A DNA stretch of 40,331 bases from an uncultured Hyphomicrobiales bacterium (GTDB taxonomy: Bacteria; Pseudomonadota; Alphaproteobacteria; Rhizobiales; Beijerinckiaceae): NCBI GenBank assembly GCA_903932535.1, contig CAIZGR010000057.1:1-40331 (forward strand), written 5' to 3'. Positions 1 through 8,966 of this stretch are shown here, one piece after another. Made by a program: the position numbers and the translations under genes. The notes under the pieces were generated by a model, which worked only from the letters and a program-made list of their open reading frames with translations, had not been told where the DNA came from and did no database searches. Position 1 is the first letter of the stretch. Each line of letters opens with the position of its first letter.

Positions 1-180
1 CCGCTCACGTCGAGCGCGGCGCTCGAAGGCGTGCGCGCGCGCCTGCGCAGCGTTGCGCCGAGGCTCGACGACGACCACTACCTCCATCCCGACATCGTCG
101 CCGCCGCGGCGCTGATCGCCTCGGACGAGCTCGCCGCCGCCGCGGGCGGCGTCCGCTGGCCGGAGCTCGACCCCGCATGA
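1..180 (+). CDS. hutH: Histidine ammonia-lyase, C-terminal end (partial)
   Basis: Frame 1 is open from the left edge to a TGA at 178-180 and gives about 59 residues. The stretch LDDDHYLHPDIVAAAALI resembles the extreme C-terminus of histidine ammonia-lyase, where an acidic and aromatic segment is followed by a helix. HutH deaminates L-histidine to urocanate, the first step of the Hut pathway. The assignment rests mainly on context: the stop codon overlaps the hutG start by four bases (ATGA), and hutU follows. The MIO-forming Ala-Ser-Gly active site lies outside the window. Another Hut gene ending here is possible but less likely. Confidence 0.72.
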   Translation, partial: PLTSSAALEGVRARLRSVAPRLDDDHYLHPDIVAAAALIASDELAAAAGGVRWPELDPA

Positions 181-992
181 CGCCCGGCTGGCTCCACGTC
201 GAGCGGCGCGACGCGCCGCTGATCGTCAGCATCCCCCACGCGGGCGTCGACCTCGCCGGGTGCGAGGCGCGCTTCGTCAGCCCCTGGCGCGCCCGGCGCG
301 ACGCGGACTGGCATATCCCCGCGCTTTACGATTTCGCCGCGTCGCTCGGGGCGACGATCGTGCGGACGGACATTTCGCGCTCGCTCGTCGACGTGAACCG
401 CAATCCCGGCGGCCTCTCGCTCTATCCCGGACAGGCGACGACGGAGCTTTGTCCGACCACGACGTTCGACGGCGAACCGCTCTACCGCGAGGGCGCTGCG
501 CCGGACGAAGCCGAGATCGCCGAGCGCCGGGCGCGCTGGTGGGCGCCCTATCACGAGGCGCTGGGACGGGAGATCGCCCGCCTCAGCCGGACCCATGCGC
601 GCGTCGCGCTCTACGACGCGCATGCGATCCGCTCCGTTATTCCGCGGCTGTTCGAGGGCGAGCTGCCGCTCTTCAATCTCGGAACCAATTCCGGGCGAAG
701 CTGCTCGCCGGCTCTGCGCGATCGCCTCGGCGAGACGCTCGCTTCGAGCGACCAGAGTTTCGCCGTCGACGGCCGTTTCAAGGGCGGCTGGATCACCCGC
801 GCGTTCGGCGCGCCCGACGCCGGGGTCGAGGCTGTCCAGCTCGAGCTCGCCTGTCGCGCCTACATGGCGGAGCCGGCGCGGCCCGGCCCCGACAACTGGC
901 CGGGTCCGATCGACGACGCCCGCGCCGCGCCGACCCGCGCGACGCTGCGCGCGCTGCTCGACGTCCTCGTCGAGTGGACCCATGCGCCCTGA
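177..992 (+). CDS. hutG: N-formylglutamate deformylase
   Basis: This 271-aa protein belongs to the N-formylglutamate amidohydrolase family, which hydrolyses N-formyl-L-glutamate to glutamate and formate as the last step of the five-step Hut route. Visible family features are SIPHAGVDL near the N-terminus, the [11 protein letters not shown] segment, [11 protein letters not shown] with the conserved Asp and His, FNLGTNSG, and a C-terminal block that includes [13 protein letters not shown] and VEAVQLELA. The length fits the family. The ATG at 177 overlaps the hutH stop (ATGA), so translation is probably coupled, and hutU starts 16 bases downstream. The presence of HutG implies the formylglutamate branch (HutF plus HutG) rather than the formamide-releasing HutG of enterics. 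HutF is not in the window. Confidence 0.93.
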   Translation: MTPGWLHVERRDAPLIVSIPHAGVDLAGCEARFVSPWRARRDADWHIPALYDFAASLGATIVRTDISRSLVDVNRNPGGLSLYPGQATTELCPTTTFDGEPLYREGAAPDEAEIAERRARWWAPYHEALGREIARLSRTHARVALYDAHAIRSVIPRLFEGELPLFNLGTNSGRSCSPALRDRLGETLASSDQSFAVDGRFKGGWITRAFGAPDAGVEAVQLELACRAYMAEPARPGPDNWPGPIDDARAAPTRATLRALLDVLVEWTHAP

Positions 993-1008
993 AGCAGAGG
1001 ATTCGCCC

Positions 1009-2682
1009 ATGACCCTTTCCGCCCGCCTCGACAACATGCGCGTCGTGCGCGCCCCGCGCGGACCCTCGCGCACGGCGAAGAGCTGGCAGACCGAAGCCCC
1101 CTTACGGATGCTGATGAACAATCTCGACCCCGACGTCGCCGAGCGGCCGGGCGAGCTGGTCGTCTACGGCGGCATCGGCCGCGCCGCGCGCGACTGGAAC
1201 GCCTTCGACAAGATTGTCGAGACGCTGCGCCGGCTCGAGGCGGACGAGACGCTGCTCGTGCAGTCGGGCAAGCCCGTCGGCGTGTTCAGGACCCACGCCG
1301 ACGCGCCGCGCGTGCTGATCGCCAACTCCAATCTCGTGCCGCGCTGGGCGACGTGGGATCATTTCCACGCGCTCGATCGCAAGGGCCTGATGATGTACGG
1401 CCAGATGACGGCGGGCTCGTGGATCTACATCGGCTCGCAAGGCATTGTGCAGGGCACCTACGAGACCTTCGTCGAGATGGGCCGGCGACACTACGGCGGC
1501 TCGCTGAGGGGGCGCTGGATTCTGACCGCGGGCCTCGGCGGCATGGGCGGCGCGCAGCCCCTGTCGGCGACGATGGCCGGCGCCTCGATGCTGGCGGTCG
1601 AATGCCGGCCGTCGAGCATCGAGTTCCGCCTGCGCACCGGCTATCTCGACGCCGCCGCCGACACCCTCGACGAGGCGCTCGAAATCGTCGACCGCTCGGT
1701 GAAGTCCGGCGAGCCCGTCTCGGTCGGCCTCATCGGCAACGCCGCCGACATCCTGCCGGAATGCGTGCGGCGCGGCGTGAGACCGGACGTCGTCACCGAC
1801 CAGACCTCGGCGCACGATCCCGTCAACGGCTATCTGCCGAAGGGCTGGACGCTCGAGCAATGGGAGGAGCGCCGCGCCTCCGATCCGAAGGGTGTCGAAC
1901 GGGCGGCGCGCGCCTCGATGGCCGAGCACGTGCGCGCGATGCTAGACTTCTTCCACGCCGGCGTGCCGACCGTCGACTACGGCAACAACATCCGCCAGAT
2001 GGCGCTGGAGGAGGGGGTTAAGGACGCGTTCGACTTCCCCGGCTTCGTGCCCGCCTACATCCGCCCGCTCTTCTGCCGCGGCGTGGGGCCGTTCCGCTGG
2101 GCGGCGCTGTCGGGCGACCCGGAGGACATTTATCGCACCGACGCGAAGGTCAAGGACCTGATCCCCGGCAATCCGCATCTCCACAACTGGCTCGACATGG
2201 CCCGCGCCCGAATCAAGTTCCAGGGTTTGCCGGCGCGCATCTGCTGGGTGGGCCTCGGCGACCGCCACCGGCTCGGCCTCGCCTTCAACGCCATGGTGGC
2301 TTCTGGCGAGCTTCAGGCGCCGATCGTGATCGGGCGCGACCACCTCGATTCGGGCTCGGTCGCCTCGCCGAATCGTGAGACGGAAGCGATGCGGGACGGC
2401 TCGGACGCCGTCTCCGACTGGCCGCTGCTCAACGCGCTGCTCAACTGCGCGTCCGGCGCCACCTGGGTGTCGTTGCATCACGGCGGCGGCGTCGGCATGG
2501 GCTTTTCCCAGCACGCCGGGATGGTCGTCGTCGCCGACGGAACGCCGGAGGCGGCGATGCGGGTAGGGCGCGTCCTGTGGAACGACCCGGCCACCGGCGT
2601 CATGCGCCACGCGGACGCGGGCTACGAGATTGCGATGGCGTGCGCGAAGGAGCAGGGGCTCGATCTGCCGAGCCTCGGATAG
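1009..2682 (+). CDS. hutU: Urocanate hydratase
   Basis: A 557-aa protein, the normal urocanase length. It converts urocanate to imidazolonepropionate using tightly bound NAD+. The glycine-rich NAD loop [11 protein letters not shown] lies near residues 173-183. The urocanase signature [16 protein letters not shown] sits near residues 404-419, with the catalytic-region Cys at 412. The segments [27 protein letters not shown] and QTSAHDP are also typical. The start is ATG 1009, 7 bases after the purine-rich AGAGG at 996-1000. The same frame is open upstream to 595, but that part only shadows hutG. It is the last gene of the hutH-hutG-hutU unit. A hairpin repeat follows the stop. Confidence 0.97.
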   Translation: MTLSARLDNMRVVRAPRGPSRTAKSWQTEAPLRMLMNNLDPDVAERPGELVVYGGIGRAARDWNAFDKIVETLRRLEADETLLVQSGKPVGVFRTHADAPRVLIANSNLVPRWATWDHFHALDRKGLMMYGQMTAGSWIYIGSQGIVQGTYETFVEMGRRHYGGSLRGRWILTAGLGGMGGAQPLSATMAGASMLAVECRPSSIEFRLRTGYLDAAADTLDEALEIVDRSVKSGEPVSVGLIGNAADILPECVRRGVRPDVVTDQTSAHDPVNGYLPKGWTLEQWEERRASDPKGVERAARASMAEHVRAMLDFFHAGVPTVDYGNNIRQMALEEGVKDAFDFPGFVPAYIRPLFCRGVGPFRWAALSGDPEDIYRTDAKVKDLIPGNPHLHNWLDMARARIKFQGLPARICWVGLGDRHRLGLAFNAMVASGELQAPIVIGRDHLDSGSVASPNRETEAMRDGSDAVSDWPLLNALLNCASGATWVSLHHGGGVGMGFSQHAGMVVVADGTPEAAMRVGRVLWNDPATGVMRHADAGYEIAMACAKEQGLDLPSLG

Positions 2683-2691
2683 CGGCCTGTA

Positions 2692-2712
2692 GACGCGGTC
2701 GCCGACCGCATC
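2692..2712. repeat. Short palindrome after hutU (copy 1 of a three-copy family)
   Basis: Arms GACGCGGTC and GACCGCATC flank a GCC loop, with one arm mismatch. It begins 10 bases after the hutU stop. Near-identical palindromes lie at 4667-4687 and 36612-36632, each just 3' of a gene. It may act as a transcript end or RNA-stabilising hairpin. There is no T-tract. Confidence 0.6.
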
Positions 2713-2728
2713 TGCCCGCTCATCGCGC

Positions 2729-2745
2729 GCGGGTGCAAAACCCGC
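2729..2745 (-). terminator. Hairpin downstream of rpmB
   Basis: Arms GCGGGT and ACCCGC surround a five-base loop, 4 to 20 bases past the rpmB stop on the minus strand. On that strand the loop includes a run of four T. There is no classical U-tract after the stem, so it may be a weak terminator or only a stabilising hairpin. Confidence 0.4.
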
Positions 2746-2748
2746 TCG

Positions 2749-3057
2749 TCACGCCGCCTGGGCTTCGGGCGCAGCTTCGGCCCGCTTCTTCTCGACCTCG
2801 CGCTTGAGGCTGAGGGCGCCGACGGAGAGGTCCCCGTCGCTCGCCTTGACCAGGAAATTGTCGAGGCCGCCGCGGTGCTCGACCGAGCGCAACGCCGCCG
2901 CGGTGACGCGCAGGCGCACCGAACGCTCGAGCAACTCCGAGATCAGCGTGATCTGGACCAGATTCGGCAAGAAGCGCGTGCGCGTCTTGCGGTTCGAGTG
3001 GCTGACCTTGTTGCCGTACTGAACGGCCTTGCCTGTCAGCTCGCAGCGGCGTGACAT
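2749..3057 (-). CDS. rpmB: 50S ribosomal protein L28
   Basis: A 102-aa basic protein of the bL28 family, a structural protein of the large ribosomal subunit. The N-terminus [20 protein letters not shown] matches the family opening, and [13 protein letters not shown] is the typical rRNA-contacting core. The C-terminus is Ala/Glu-rich and extended ([17 protein letters not shown]), which is common in alphaproteobacteria. Only one Cys is present near the N-terminus, so no zinc ribbon is expected. The ATG at 3057 was chosen because the conserved sequence begins there. The frame is open further upstream, but that stretch contains the promoter at 3173-3201. The gene is divergent from yggS. Confidence 0.97.
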   Translation of the reverse strand: MSRRCELTGKAVQYGNKVSHSNRKTRTRFLPNLVQITLISELLERSVRLRVTAAALRSVEHRGGLDNFLVKASDGDLSVGALSLKREVEKKRAEAAPEAQAA

Positions 3058-3172
3058 CGCGCGGAATCCTTCGCAAAAACTGGGACACGAGGTCCGGTCA
3101 AACAAAAAACGGGCCGCCTCGGTCAGGAAGCGTCCCGCCGGTCGATCCGGCCCTGGCTCATTGGGTTGCGGG

Positions 3173-3201
3173 TCTATAGGGGAACGGGTTTTCTTCGTCA
3201 A
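3173..3201 (-). promoter_or_regulatory. Sigma-70-type promoter for rpmB
   Basis: On the minus strand, TTGACG (3201-3196), a 17-base spacer and TATAGA (3178-3173) form a near-consensus promoter. Transcription would start around 3166 and leave a leader of about 110 bases before the rpmB ATG. The position and the strong match suit a highly expressed ribosomal protein gene. Confidence 0.7.
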
Positions 3202-3247
3202 GTTGTACATCGGGCAAACTTCTGGCAAGCCGCTCGCGGCGCCGCGC

Positions 3248-3985
3248 ATGGAGACCGCCTTGACCGACCTCGCTCATCCCGCCGATCCTCTCGACGCCGT
3301 CGCCCGTCTCGAGGCGTTGCGCGCGGCGATCGCGCGGCGCGCGCGCGACTGCGGCCGGGCGCCGGAGGCGGTCAGGCTCGTCGCCGTCTCCAAGACCTTT
3401 TCCGCCGACGAGGTCTGGCCGACGATCGCGATCGGCGGGCAGACGGTGTTCGGCGAGAACCGGGTGCAGGAGGCGATCCCGAAGTGGCGGGACCTGCGCG
3501 CCCGCGCCGCCGAGCTCGGCACGACGATCGAGCTGCACCTGATCGGACCGTTGCAGAGCAACAAGGCGCGCGAGGCGGTCGAGCATTTCGACGTCATCGA
3601 GACGGTGGACCGGGAGAAGATCGCCAGCGCGCTGGCGCACGAGATCCAGCGGCTCGGCAAGCATCCGCGGCTCTTGGTCGAGGTCAACACCGGGGCCGAG
3701 CCGCAGAAGGCGGGAATCCTGCCGGAAGAGGCCGACGCCTTCCTCGCGCTCTGCCGGGATACGTATGGCTTGACGATCGACGGGCTGATGGCGATTCCCC
3801 CCGTCGGCGAGCAGGCTTCGCCGCATTTCGCCCTGCTCGGCGTGATCGCCAAGCGCAACGGCCTTAACGAATTGTCCATGGGCATGAGCGCTGACTGGCC
3901 GCTGGCGGTGCAACTCGGCGCGACCGCGGTCCGGGTCGGCAGCGCCATTTTCGGCGGGCGGGCGCCGCGCCAGACTCCCGTTTAG
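3248..3985 (+). CDS. YggS/PLPBP family PLP-binding protein
   Basis: A 245-aa member of the YggS/YlmE/PROSC family. These single-domain fold-type III proteins bind pyridoxal 5'-phosphate and help keep vitamin B6 and amino-acid pools balanced, with no known catalytic reaction. The Schiff-base lysine is K49 in [54 protein letters not shown] and VRVGSAIFG are all family blocks. The ATG at 3248 gives the family length. A TTG at 3260 with GGAG six bases upstream is an alternative start. The gene is divergent from rpmB and is followed after 22 bases by the membrane protein gene at 4008. Confidence 0.93.
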   Translation: METALTDLAHPADPLDAVARLEALRAAIARRARDCGRAPEAVRLVAVSKTFSADEVWPTIAIGGQTVFGENRVQEAIPKWRDLRARAAELGTTIELHLIGPLQSNKAREAVEHFDVIETVDREKIASALAHEIQRLGKHPRLLVEVNTGAEPQKAGILPEEADAFLALCRDTYGLTIDGLMAIPPVGEQASPHFALLGVIAKRNGLNELSMGMSADWPLAVQLGATAVRVGSAIFGGRAPRQTPV

Positions 3986-4007
3986 GCGCCATTGCGAGAA
4001 GGGTTTC

Positions 4008-4658
4008 ATGGCGGTTCTCGTCTTCGTCCTCAGCTTGGCGCTGCTCGTCGCCGGGGCCGCCAGCGGCGCCATGAGCCTCGACCTCCTGCCCACCGGTCCC
4101 GGGCTGGTCTACGCCTTCGCGGGCGTGGTGCTGGCCGTCGGGGCGGTCGTGGTCTTTGCGCTCGGCGTGGTCGCGGTTCGCGTCGGCCGGCTGACCGGGG
4201 CCGTGCGCGAGCAGGCCGCCGCCGTGGCCGCGGCGGCCGCCTTCGCGCCGCCGCCGGCGGAGGCGGCGGCGTTCGCGGCCGACGACGCCGATTCGTTCGA
4301 AATCGAGGCCCCGGCAGAGGAGATCGAAGCGGAACCCGAGCCCGAAGCCGTCACGGCGCCGGCGGCGGACAGGCCCCAGCTTCAGCCGCCGGCCGGCGGC
4401 GTCGAACCCGAGGAGCCGGAAGAGCCGCTCAACGCCAATCGCGCCGGGCGGCTGCCGACGCTCGGGGCGATCGAGCGGGCGTTCGAGACGCCCGAGGCCC
4501 CTCCGACGCTCATCGGCCGCTACTCCTCCGGCGGGGCGAATTACATGATCTTTTCAGACGGCTCGATCGAGGCCGAGACCGACGCAGGCGCGTTCAAGTT
4601 CGCCTCGATGGGCGACTTCAAGCGGTTCCTGCGAGACCACAACGCCGGCAATCCGTGA
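4008..4658 (+). CDS. Two-helix membrane protein with a conserved C-terminal tail, function unknown
   Basis: A 216-aa protein with two predicted transmembrane helices (about residues 2-22 and 33-58). They are followed by an Ala/Pro/Glu-rich acidic linker (about 70-145), which is probably disordered. A compact C-terminal segment at about 177-210 contains YMIFSDGSIEAETDAGAFKF and then ASMGDFKRFL. From memory, similar tails occur in other uncharacterised alphaproteobacterial membrane proteins. The DGSIEAET block looks like a small beta module that ends the protein. The start is ATG 4008 behind a GAAGGG ribosome-binding site, 22 bases after yggS, so the two may be cotranscribed. I cannot assign a function. 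Confidence 0.8.
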   Translation: MAVLVFVLSLALLVAGAASGAMSLDLLPTGPGLVYAFAGVVLAVGAVVVFALGVVAVRVGRLTGAVREQAAAVAAAAAFAPPPAEAAAFAADDADSFEIEAPAEEIEAEPEPEAVTAPAADRPQLQPPAGGVEPEEPEEPLNANRAGRLPTLGAIERAFETPEAPPTLIGRYSSGGANYMIFSDGSIEAETDAGAFKFASMGDFKRFLRDHNAGNP

Positions 4659-4666
4659 TCGGCGGC

Positions 4667-4687
4667 GGCGCGGTCAGCGACCGCGTC
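4667..4687. repeat. Short palindrome (copy 2 of a three-copy family)
   Basis: Arms GGCGCGGTC and GACCGCGTC around an AGC loop, with one mismatch. It lies between the convergent ends of the 4008-4658 gene and the PfkB kinase. It is related to 2692-2712 and 36612-36632 and could end transcription from either side. Confidence 0.6.
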
Positions 4688-4713
4688 TACAAGGCCGGCC
4701 TCGCGACCCCTGC

Positions 4714-5712
4714 CTAAAGCGCGAGCCCGTTCTCCGCCGCCAGCGCCTTCAGCGGCGCCTGCGGTCGCGCGCCGAGGTGCTGGATGATCTCGGCGGCCGC
4801 GAGCGCGCCCAGACGGCCGCAGGTCGTCATGTCGCGGCCCCGCGCCAGACCGGCGAGAAACCCGGCCGCGAACATGTCGCCCGCGCCGGTCGTGTCGACG
4901 AGGCGCTGGATCGGGAAGGCGGGCGCCTCCCAGGTCGATTCGCCTTCGATCACGACGCAGCCCTTCGCGGAGCGGGTGACGATGCCGAGCACCCCCTCGG
5001 CGCGCAGCGCGTCGAGCGCCTCGTCGAAATGCGGGGTCTCGTAGAGCGAAAGCAGCTCGTCGGTGTTGGCGAAGATCGTATCGACCGTCTTCGAGCGCAT
5101 GAGGTCGATGAACTCGCCGCGGAAGCGGTCGACGCAGAAGGAATCCGACAGCGTCAGCGCGACCCGCCGCCCCGCCGCGTGGGCGACCGCGCCGGCCTTC
5201 TGGAAGGCGGACTTGGCCGCGGGCCGGTCCCACATGTAGCCTTCGAGGTAGACGACCTTCGCCGCCCGGACGAGATCCTCGTCGACGTCGGGCGGGGCGA
5301 GATAGGTGCTGGCGCCGAGATAGGTGTTCATCGTGCGCTCGCCGTCCGGCGTGACGTAGACGAAGCAACGCCCCGTCGCCGGCCCGTGCTCGGCCGGACG
5401 GGTGTCGAAGGCCACCCCGGTCGACCGGATGTCGGCGATGAAGGCCTGCCCGAGCGGATCGTGCTTGACCTTGCCGATATAGGCGGCGGCGACGCCGAGC
5501 GAGGCGACGCCGACGATCGTGTTGGCGGCCGAGCCGCCCGAGACGACGATCGGATCGACGCGCGCGGCGTAGAGCTGCTCGGCGCGGTCCTCGTCGATGA
5601 GCGTCATCGCGCCCTTCACCATGTCCTGCCCGTCGAGATAGGCGTCGTCGGCGTGAGCGAGGATGTCGACCAGCGAATTGCCCAAGCCCAGAACTTCGAT
5701 CGTCGTCGTCAT
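4714..5712 (-). CDS. PfkB-family carbohydrate kinase, adenosine kinase-like
   Basis: A 332-aa ribokinase/PfkB-fold kinase. The N-terminus VLGLGNSLVDILA, the substrate-loop VSGGSAANT, and the C-terminal anion-hole signature DTTGAGDMFAAGFLAGLA (catalytic Asp in GAGD) are clear. The domain order and lid segment resemble the adenosine kinase-like PfkB proteins common in Rhizobiales, which phosphorylate adenosine or a sugar with ATP. The exact substrate cannot be read from sequence. The start is ATG 5712 with AGCGAGGGG just upstream. The same frame stays open to 6096 but has no family sequence there. The gene is convergent with the membrane protein gene at 4008-4658. Confidence 0.88.
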   Translation of the reverse strand: MTTTIEVLGLGNSLVDILAHADDAYLDGQDMVKGAMTLIDEDRAEQLYAARVDPIVVSGGSAANTIVGVASLGVAAAYIGKVKHDPLGQAFIADIRSTGVAFDTRPAEHGPATGRCFVYVTPDGERTMNTYLGASTYLAPPDVDEDLVRAAKVVYLEGYMWDRPAAKSAFQKAGAVAHAAGRRVALTLSDSFCVDRFRGEFIDLMRSKTVDTIFANTDELLSLYETPHFDEALDALRAEGVLGIVTRSAKGCVVIEGESTWEAPAFPIQRLVDTTGAGDMFAAGFLAGLARGRDMTTCGRLGALAAAEIIQHLGARPQAPLKALAAENGLAL

Positions 5713-5941
5713 CGCCCCTCGCTCACGCTGTGCGTGGCCGCCTTTCGCATTGCCGAATGCCGCGGTCAATCGGGCGTCGCCGCCGCGCCCTCGCGGGCAT
5801 GCGGACCGGCGCCGCCTGCCGCCGATCGGCTTTTCCCGACCCGGAGGCGGCCGCGTCGAGACTCGGCGACGAAAAACGGTCATGTTTCCCGGCCATGAAT
5901 GCCGCGAGACGGGCAGGCCGGGGCGGACAACGGAGGCGCGC

Positions 5942-6454
5942 ATGGCGACGAAGACCGATTTCACCCCTGACGAATGGAAGCTTCTGCTGCAGAGCCCGCT
6001 CGTGGCCGCGATCGCGATCTCGGCCGCCGACCCCAGCGGCCTCGTCGGCATGATCAAGGAGAGCATGGCGAGCGCGCGAGCGCTGCTCGCGGTCAAGTCC
6101 GACCCGAACGCCGACGCGCTCGTGAAGGCGGTGGCGGGCGACTACGAAACCTCCGAGGGCCGCACGCTCGCCCACGACGGCTTCACGGCAGCGATCGCGG
6201 GCGCGAGCCGGCCGGCCGATCGGGTCGCCATGGCGATCGACTCCCTGAAGGCTATCGCGGCCGTGCTCGACGCCAAGGGCGGCGCCGACGCCGTCCCGTT
6301 CAAGACCTGGCTCGCCGGCGTCGCCAAGGCGGTCGCCGAAGCCGCGCCCGAGGGCGGCTTCCTCGGTTTCGGCGGCACGCAGGTGAGCGAGGCGGAGAAA
6401 GCGTCCCTCGCCGAGGTCGCCGCGGCGCTCGGGGTCCCCGCGCCGGCGGTTTAG
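5942..6454 (+). CDS. Conserved hypothetical protein, 170 aa
   Basis: The protein has no signal peptide or transmembrane segment. It looks helical and rich in Ala and Lys/Asp, with FTPDEWKLLLQSPLVAAIAI at the start, AADPSGLVGMIKE next, and a Gly-rich GGFLGFGGTQ turn near residue 140. The opening DEWxxLLxSPL...AAIAISAADPSG resembles uncharacterised proteins of this type in other bacteria, as far as I can recall. The start is ATG 5942 after a good GGAGG at 5932-5936. It is divergent from the PfkB kinase and ends just before a hairpin at 6466-6495. The function is unknown. Confidence 0.75.
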   Translation: MATKTDFTPDEWKLLLQSPLVAAIAISAADPSGLVGMIKESMASARALLAVKSDPNADALVKAVAGDYETSEGRTLAHDGFTAAIAGASRPADRVAMAIDSLKAIAAVLDAKGGADAVPFKTWLAGVAKAVAEAAPEGGFLGFGGTQVSEAEKASLAEVAAALGVPAPAV

Positions 6455-6465
6455 CGCGCGCAGGC

Positions 6466-6495
6466 CCTCATCCGGCGCGAAGCGCCAGGGTGAGG
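6466..6495. repeat. Imperfect hairpin after the 170-aa gene
   Basis: Arms beginning CCTCATCC and ending GGGTGAGG close on a GGCGC-GAA-GCGCC core. It lies 12 bases past the stop at 6454. It may serve as a terminator, or be a REP-like intergenic repeat of the type common in Rhizobiales. No T-tract is present. Confidence 0.5.
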
Positions 6496-6592
6496 TAAGC
6501 CGGCGCAAGCGGGTCGGAGGCTGGTCATGGGGAGGCGTTGGGCGTAGGAAGGCCTCCGTGCGGCGCGTTCGCCCTTCCATTCGGGTCTGCCC

Positions 6593-7282
6593 ATGACTTC
6601 GACCGGCTCCTTGTCGCCCGCCCCCGGCCTTCGGTTCCTGCTCGACACGGCCGACGCCGCCGCCTGGAAAACGTGGCTGCCGCTCGGCTGTTTTTTCGGC
6701 GTCACGACGAATCCGATCCTCCTGAAGGCCGCCGGCGCGCCTTGCAACGCGCAGGCCCTCGCCGCGCTGGTGCGCGAGGCGCTCGACCTCGGCGCCGGCG
6801 AAATCCACGTGCAGACCTGGGGCCGGACGCGCGAACGCTACGTCGAGCACGGGCGCGCGCTGGCGTCCCTGAGCCCCAGGGTGGTCGTCAAGGCGCCGGC
6901 GACCGTGGAGGGAATGGCCGCGGCGGCGGCGCTGCGCAGCGAAGGCGTTCGCATCACCATGACGGCGGTCTATTCTGCCGCGCAAGCGCTGGCCGCGAGC
7001 GCGCTCGGCGCCGACTACGCCGCCCCGTACCTCGGCCGGATGAACGACGCGGGCCGCGACGGCTTCGGCGCAATCGCGACGATGGCGAAGGCGGCGCGCG
7101 CGCACGGTTCCTGCACGCGCATCCTGGTCGCGTCCCTGCGCGATCCGGGCGACATCGTGCGTCTCGCGGCCGAGGGGCTCGACACGTTCACCTTCGGTCC
7201 GAAGCTCGCCGCCGGGCTCTTCGCCGACGAATACGCCCGTGAGGCGGTCGAGGCGTTCGAGGCGGCGGCGGAAGGGCGTTGA
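6593..7282 (+). CDS. Transaldolase family protein (short, Fsa/TalC-like)
   Basis: A 229-aa TIM-barrel aldolase of the small transaldolase/fructose-6-phosphate aldolase type. The family landmarks are FLLDTADA (Asp18), GVTTNPILL (residues 36-44), the Schiff-base Lys100 in RVVVKAPAT, and ITMTAVYSAAQA followed by APYLGRMND. The fold predicts reversible transfer or cleavage of a dihydroxyacetone unit on sugar phosphates. Whether it is a true transaldolase, an Fsa-type aldolase or a sugar-specific relative cannot be decided here. The start is ATG 6593, with only a weak ribosome-binding site. The 138-base gap before it holds the 6466-6495 hairpin. It precedes the GlcG-like gene by 94 bases. Confidence 0.88.
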   Translation: MTSTGSLSPAPGLRFLLDTADAAAWKTWLPLGCFFGVTTNPILLKAAGAPCNAQALAALVREALDLGAGEIHVQTWGRTRERYVEHGRALASLSPRVVVKAPATVEGMAAAAALRSEGVRITMTAVYSAAQALAASALGADYAAPYLGRMNDAGRDGFGAIATMAKAARAHGSCTRILVASLRDPGDIVRLAAEGLDTFTFGPKLAAGLFADEYAREAVEAFEAAAEGR

Positions 7283-7376
7283 GCCTCCGCGGCGCCGCGC
7301 TGGGACGGCGCAAGATTCCACGCTAAGAAGCGGACGAGGCGCCGGCGAACGGCGCGGCGCACGGAAGGACACGACC

Positions 7377-7796
7377 ATGGGGCTCAAACTCGACGAAGCG
7401 CAGACAATCGTCGCGGCGGCGCTGGCTTACGCAAGGGCGAAGGGGCTGAAGCCGATGGGCTTCGTCGTGCTCGACGATCGGGGCGCGCTGCGCGCCGCCG
7501 CGACCGAGGACGGGACCAGCCTCGCCCGCTGGAAGGTGGCCTACGGCAAAGCCAACGGCGCGCTCAGCATGGGCGTCGATTCGCGCAAGCTGCACGACAT
7601 GGCGATCGAGCGGCCGCACTTCGTCGCCTCGCTCGCGAGCGTGTTCGGCGAAGGGCTCGTGCCCGTTCCGGGCGGCGTGCTGATCCGCGACGCGAGCGGC
7701 GCCGTCATCGGGGCGGCCGGCGCGTCGGGCGACACGTCGGACGCCGACGAGGCCGCGCTGCTCGCCGCCATCGCGGAGGCGGGGCTCAAGAGCTAG
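7377..7796 (+). CDS. GlcG/HbpS-like (DUF336) protein
   Basis: A 139-aa single-domain protein of the GlcG/HbpS family. Landmarks are LKPMGFVVLDDRGALRAA, the ARWKVAYGKANGAL helix, PVPGGVLIRD and the Gly-rich IGAAGASGDTSDADEAA end. Members bind haem or corrinoids or act as small accessory proteins near oxidoreductases. Their biochemical role is generally unsettled. No signal peptide is seen, so a cytosolic site is likely. The start is ATG 7377 after GGAAGGAC. It lies 98 bases before the GntR-type repressor gene on the same strand but need not be part of that regulon. Confidence 0.85.
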   Translation: MGLKLDEAQTIVAAALAYARAKGLKPMGFVVLDDRGALRAAATEDGTSLARWKVAYGKANGALSMGVDSRKLHDMAIERPHFVASLASVFGEGLVPVPGGVLIRDASGAVIGAAGASGDTSDADEAALLAAIAEAGLKS

Positions 7797-7894
7797 CGAT
7801 CGTCGTCTCGCGCTTGCCCCGGGCCGGGATCTGTCCATTGGACCCCCTCCCGCGTCCCGGGTTCTCGATGCCATGACAACTCGACAGAGCGGCG

Positions 7895-8962
7895 ATGCGC
7901 GGCAGAGCGGACGGGCCGGACGCGGACGCGGCGGGGCCGGCCACGCCGGCCGGCGCCGTCACGATGCAGACTGTGGCCCGCTTGGCGGGGGTCTCCGCCA
8001 TGACCGTTTCGCGGGCGCTCAAGAGCGATACGTCCGTCTCCCGGCAGACCCGGGACCGCGTGCTCGACGTCGTGAGAAGGGTCGGCTACGTGCCGGACGC
8101 GACCGCGCGGCTGTTTTCGACCCGGCGCTCGGGCTTCGTCGCGGCCCTGGTTCCCTCGCTCAACAACTCGAATTTCGCCGACACCGTTCATGGAATGTCG
8201 GAGGTCTTCGACGCCGCGGGCTTGCAGATGCTGCTCGGCGACACCGAATATTCCCTGTCGCGCGAAGAGGACCTGATCCGGGCCTTGCTGCAACGGCGGC
8301 CGGAGGCCGTCATCCTGACCGGGGGCGCGCACTCGGAAGCGGCGCGCAAACTCGTCGCCGGCGCCGGCGTTCCGATCGTCGAAACCTGGGACCTGCCGAA
8401 AAACCCGCTCGGCGACGTCGTCGGCTTCTCCAACGAGGACGCGGGCGCGGCGATGGTCCGCTATCTTTACCAGCGCGGGCGACGGAGGATCGGTTTCGTC
8501 GGCGGCAAGACGCATTTCGACACGCGCGGAACGGAACGGCGCGCGGGGTTCCGGAGGGCGGCGCGCGCGCTCGGCCTTCCGGGCGACCGCATCGTTCTGG
8601 CGGGCGAGCCGCCGGTGTCGATGGCGCAAGGCGCCGAAGCGCTGGAGGCCATGCTGGCCCGCTGGCCCGACGTCGACGCCATCGCCTGCGTCTCCGATCT
8701 TTCGGCCTTCGGCGTGCTCGCCGAATGCCAGCGGCGCGGGATCGACGTCCCGGGCCGGATCGCGATCGCCGGTTTCGGCGACTTCGAGGTGGCGCGCTGC
8801 TGTCATCCGCGGCTGACGACGATCGCGGTCGATTGCGCCGGCATCGGACGCCGGGCCGCGCAGGCGGCGCTCGGCGCGCTCGACGCGCGCAGCCGCAACG
8901 CGGTCCGCGAGCCGGAAACGGCGCGGATCGAATTCCGCGTCGTCGCCCGCGAGACGGCTTGA
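7895..8962 (+). CDS. LacI-family repressor of the GntR/IdnR (gluconate/idonate) type
   Basis: A 355-aa protein with an N-terminal helix-turn-helix (TMQTVARLAGVSAMTVSRAL, about residues 23-42), a hinge helix near YVPDATARLFSTRRSG, and a periplasmic-binding-protein-like effector domain. It follows E. coli GntR closely in several blocks: VAALVPSLNNSNFAD, EAVILTGGAHS, VPIVETWDLP, VVGFSNEDAG, AECQRRGIDVPGRIAIAGF. It probably represses the idn/gntK genes and is released by gluconate or idonate derivatives. Two matching operators lie at 11107-11120 and 11172-11185. A start at ATG 7964 would also keep the helix-turn-helix. The gene is convergent with idnD, with a repeat hairpin between the two. Confidence 0.9.
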   Translation: MRGRADGPDADAAGPATPAGAVTMQTVARLAGVSAMTVSRALKSDTSVSRQTRDRVLDVVRRVGYVPDATARLFSTRRSGFVAALVPSLNNSNFADTVHGMSEVFDAAGLQMLLGDTEYSLSREEDLIRALLQRRPEAVILTGGAHSEAARKLVAGAGVPIVETWDLPKNPLGDVVGFSNEDAGAAMVRYLYQRGRRRIGFVGGKTHFDTRGTERRAGFRRAARALGLPGDRIVLAGEPPVSMAQGAEALEAMLARWPDVDAIACVSDLSAFGVLAECQRRGIDVPGRIAIAGFGDFEVARCCHPRLTTIAVDCAGIGRRAAQAALGALDARSRNAVREPETARIEFRVVARETA

Positions 8963-8966
8963 ATCG

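Noticed and set aside
5723..7387. A 554-codon minus-strand frame over the 170-aa gene and the transaldolase
   Set aside because: The plus strand carries recognisable genes with ribosome-binding sites. The antisense product has no family features.
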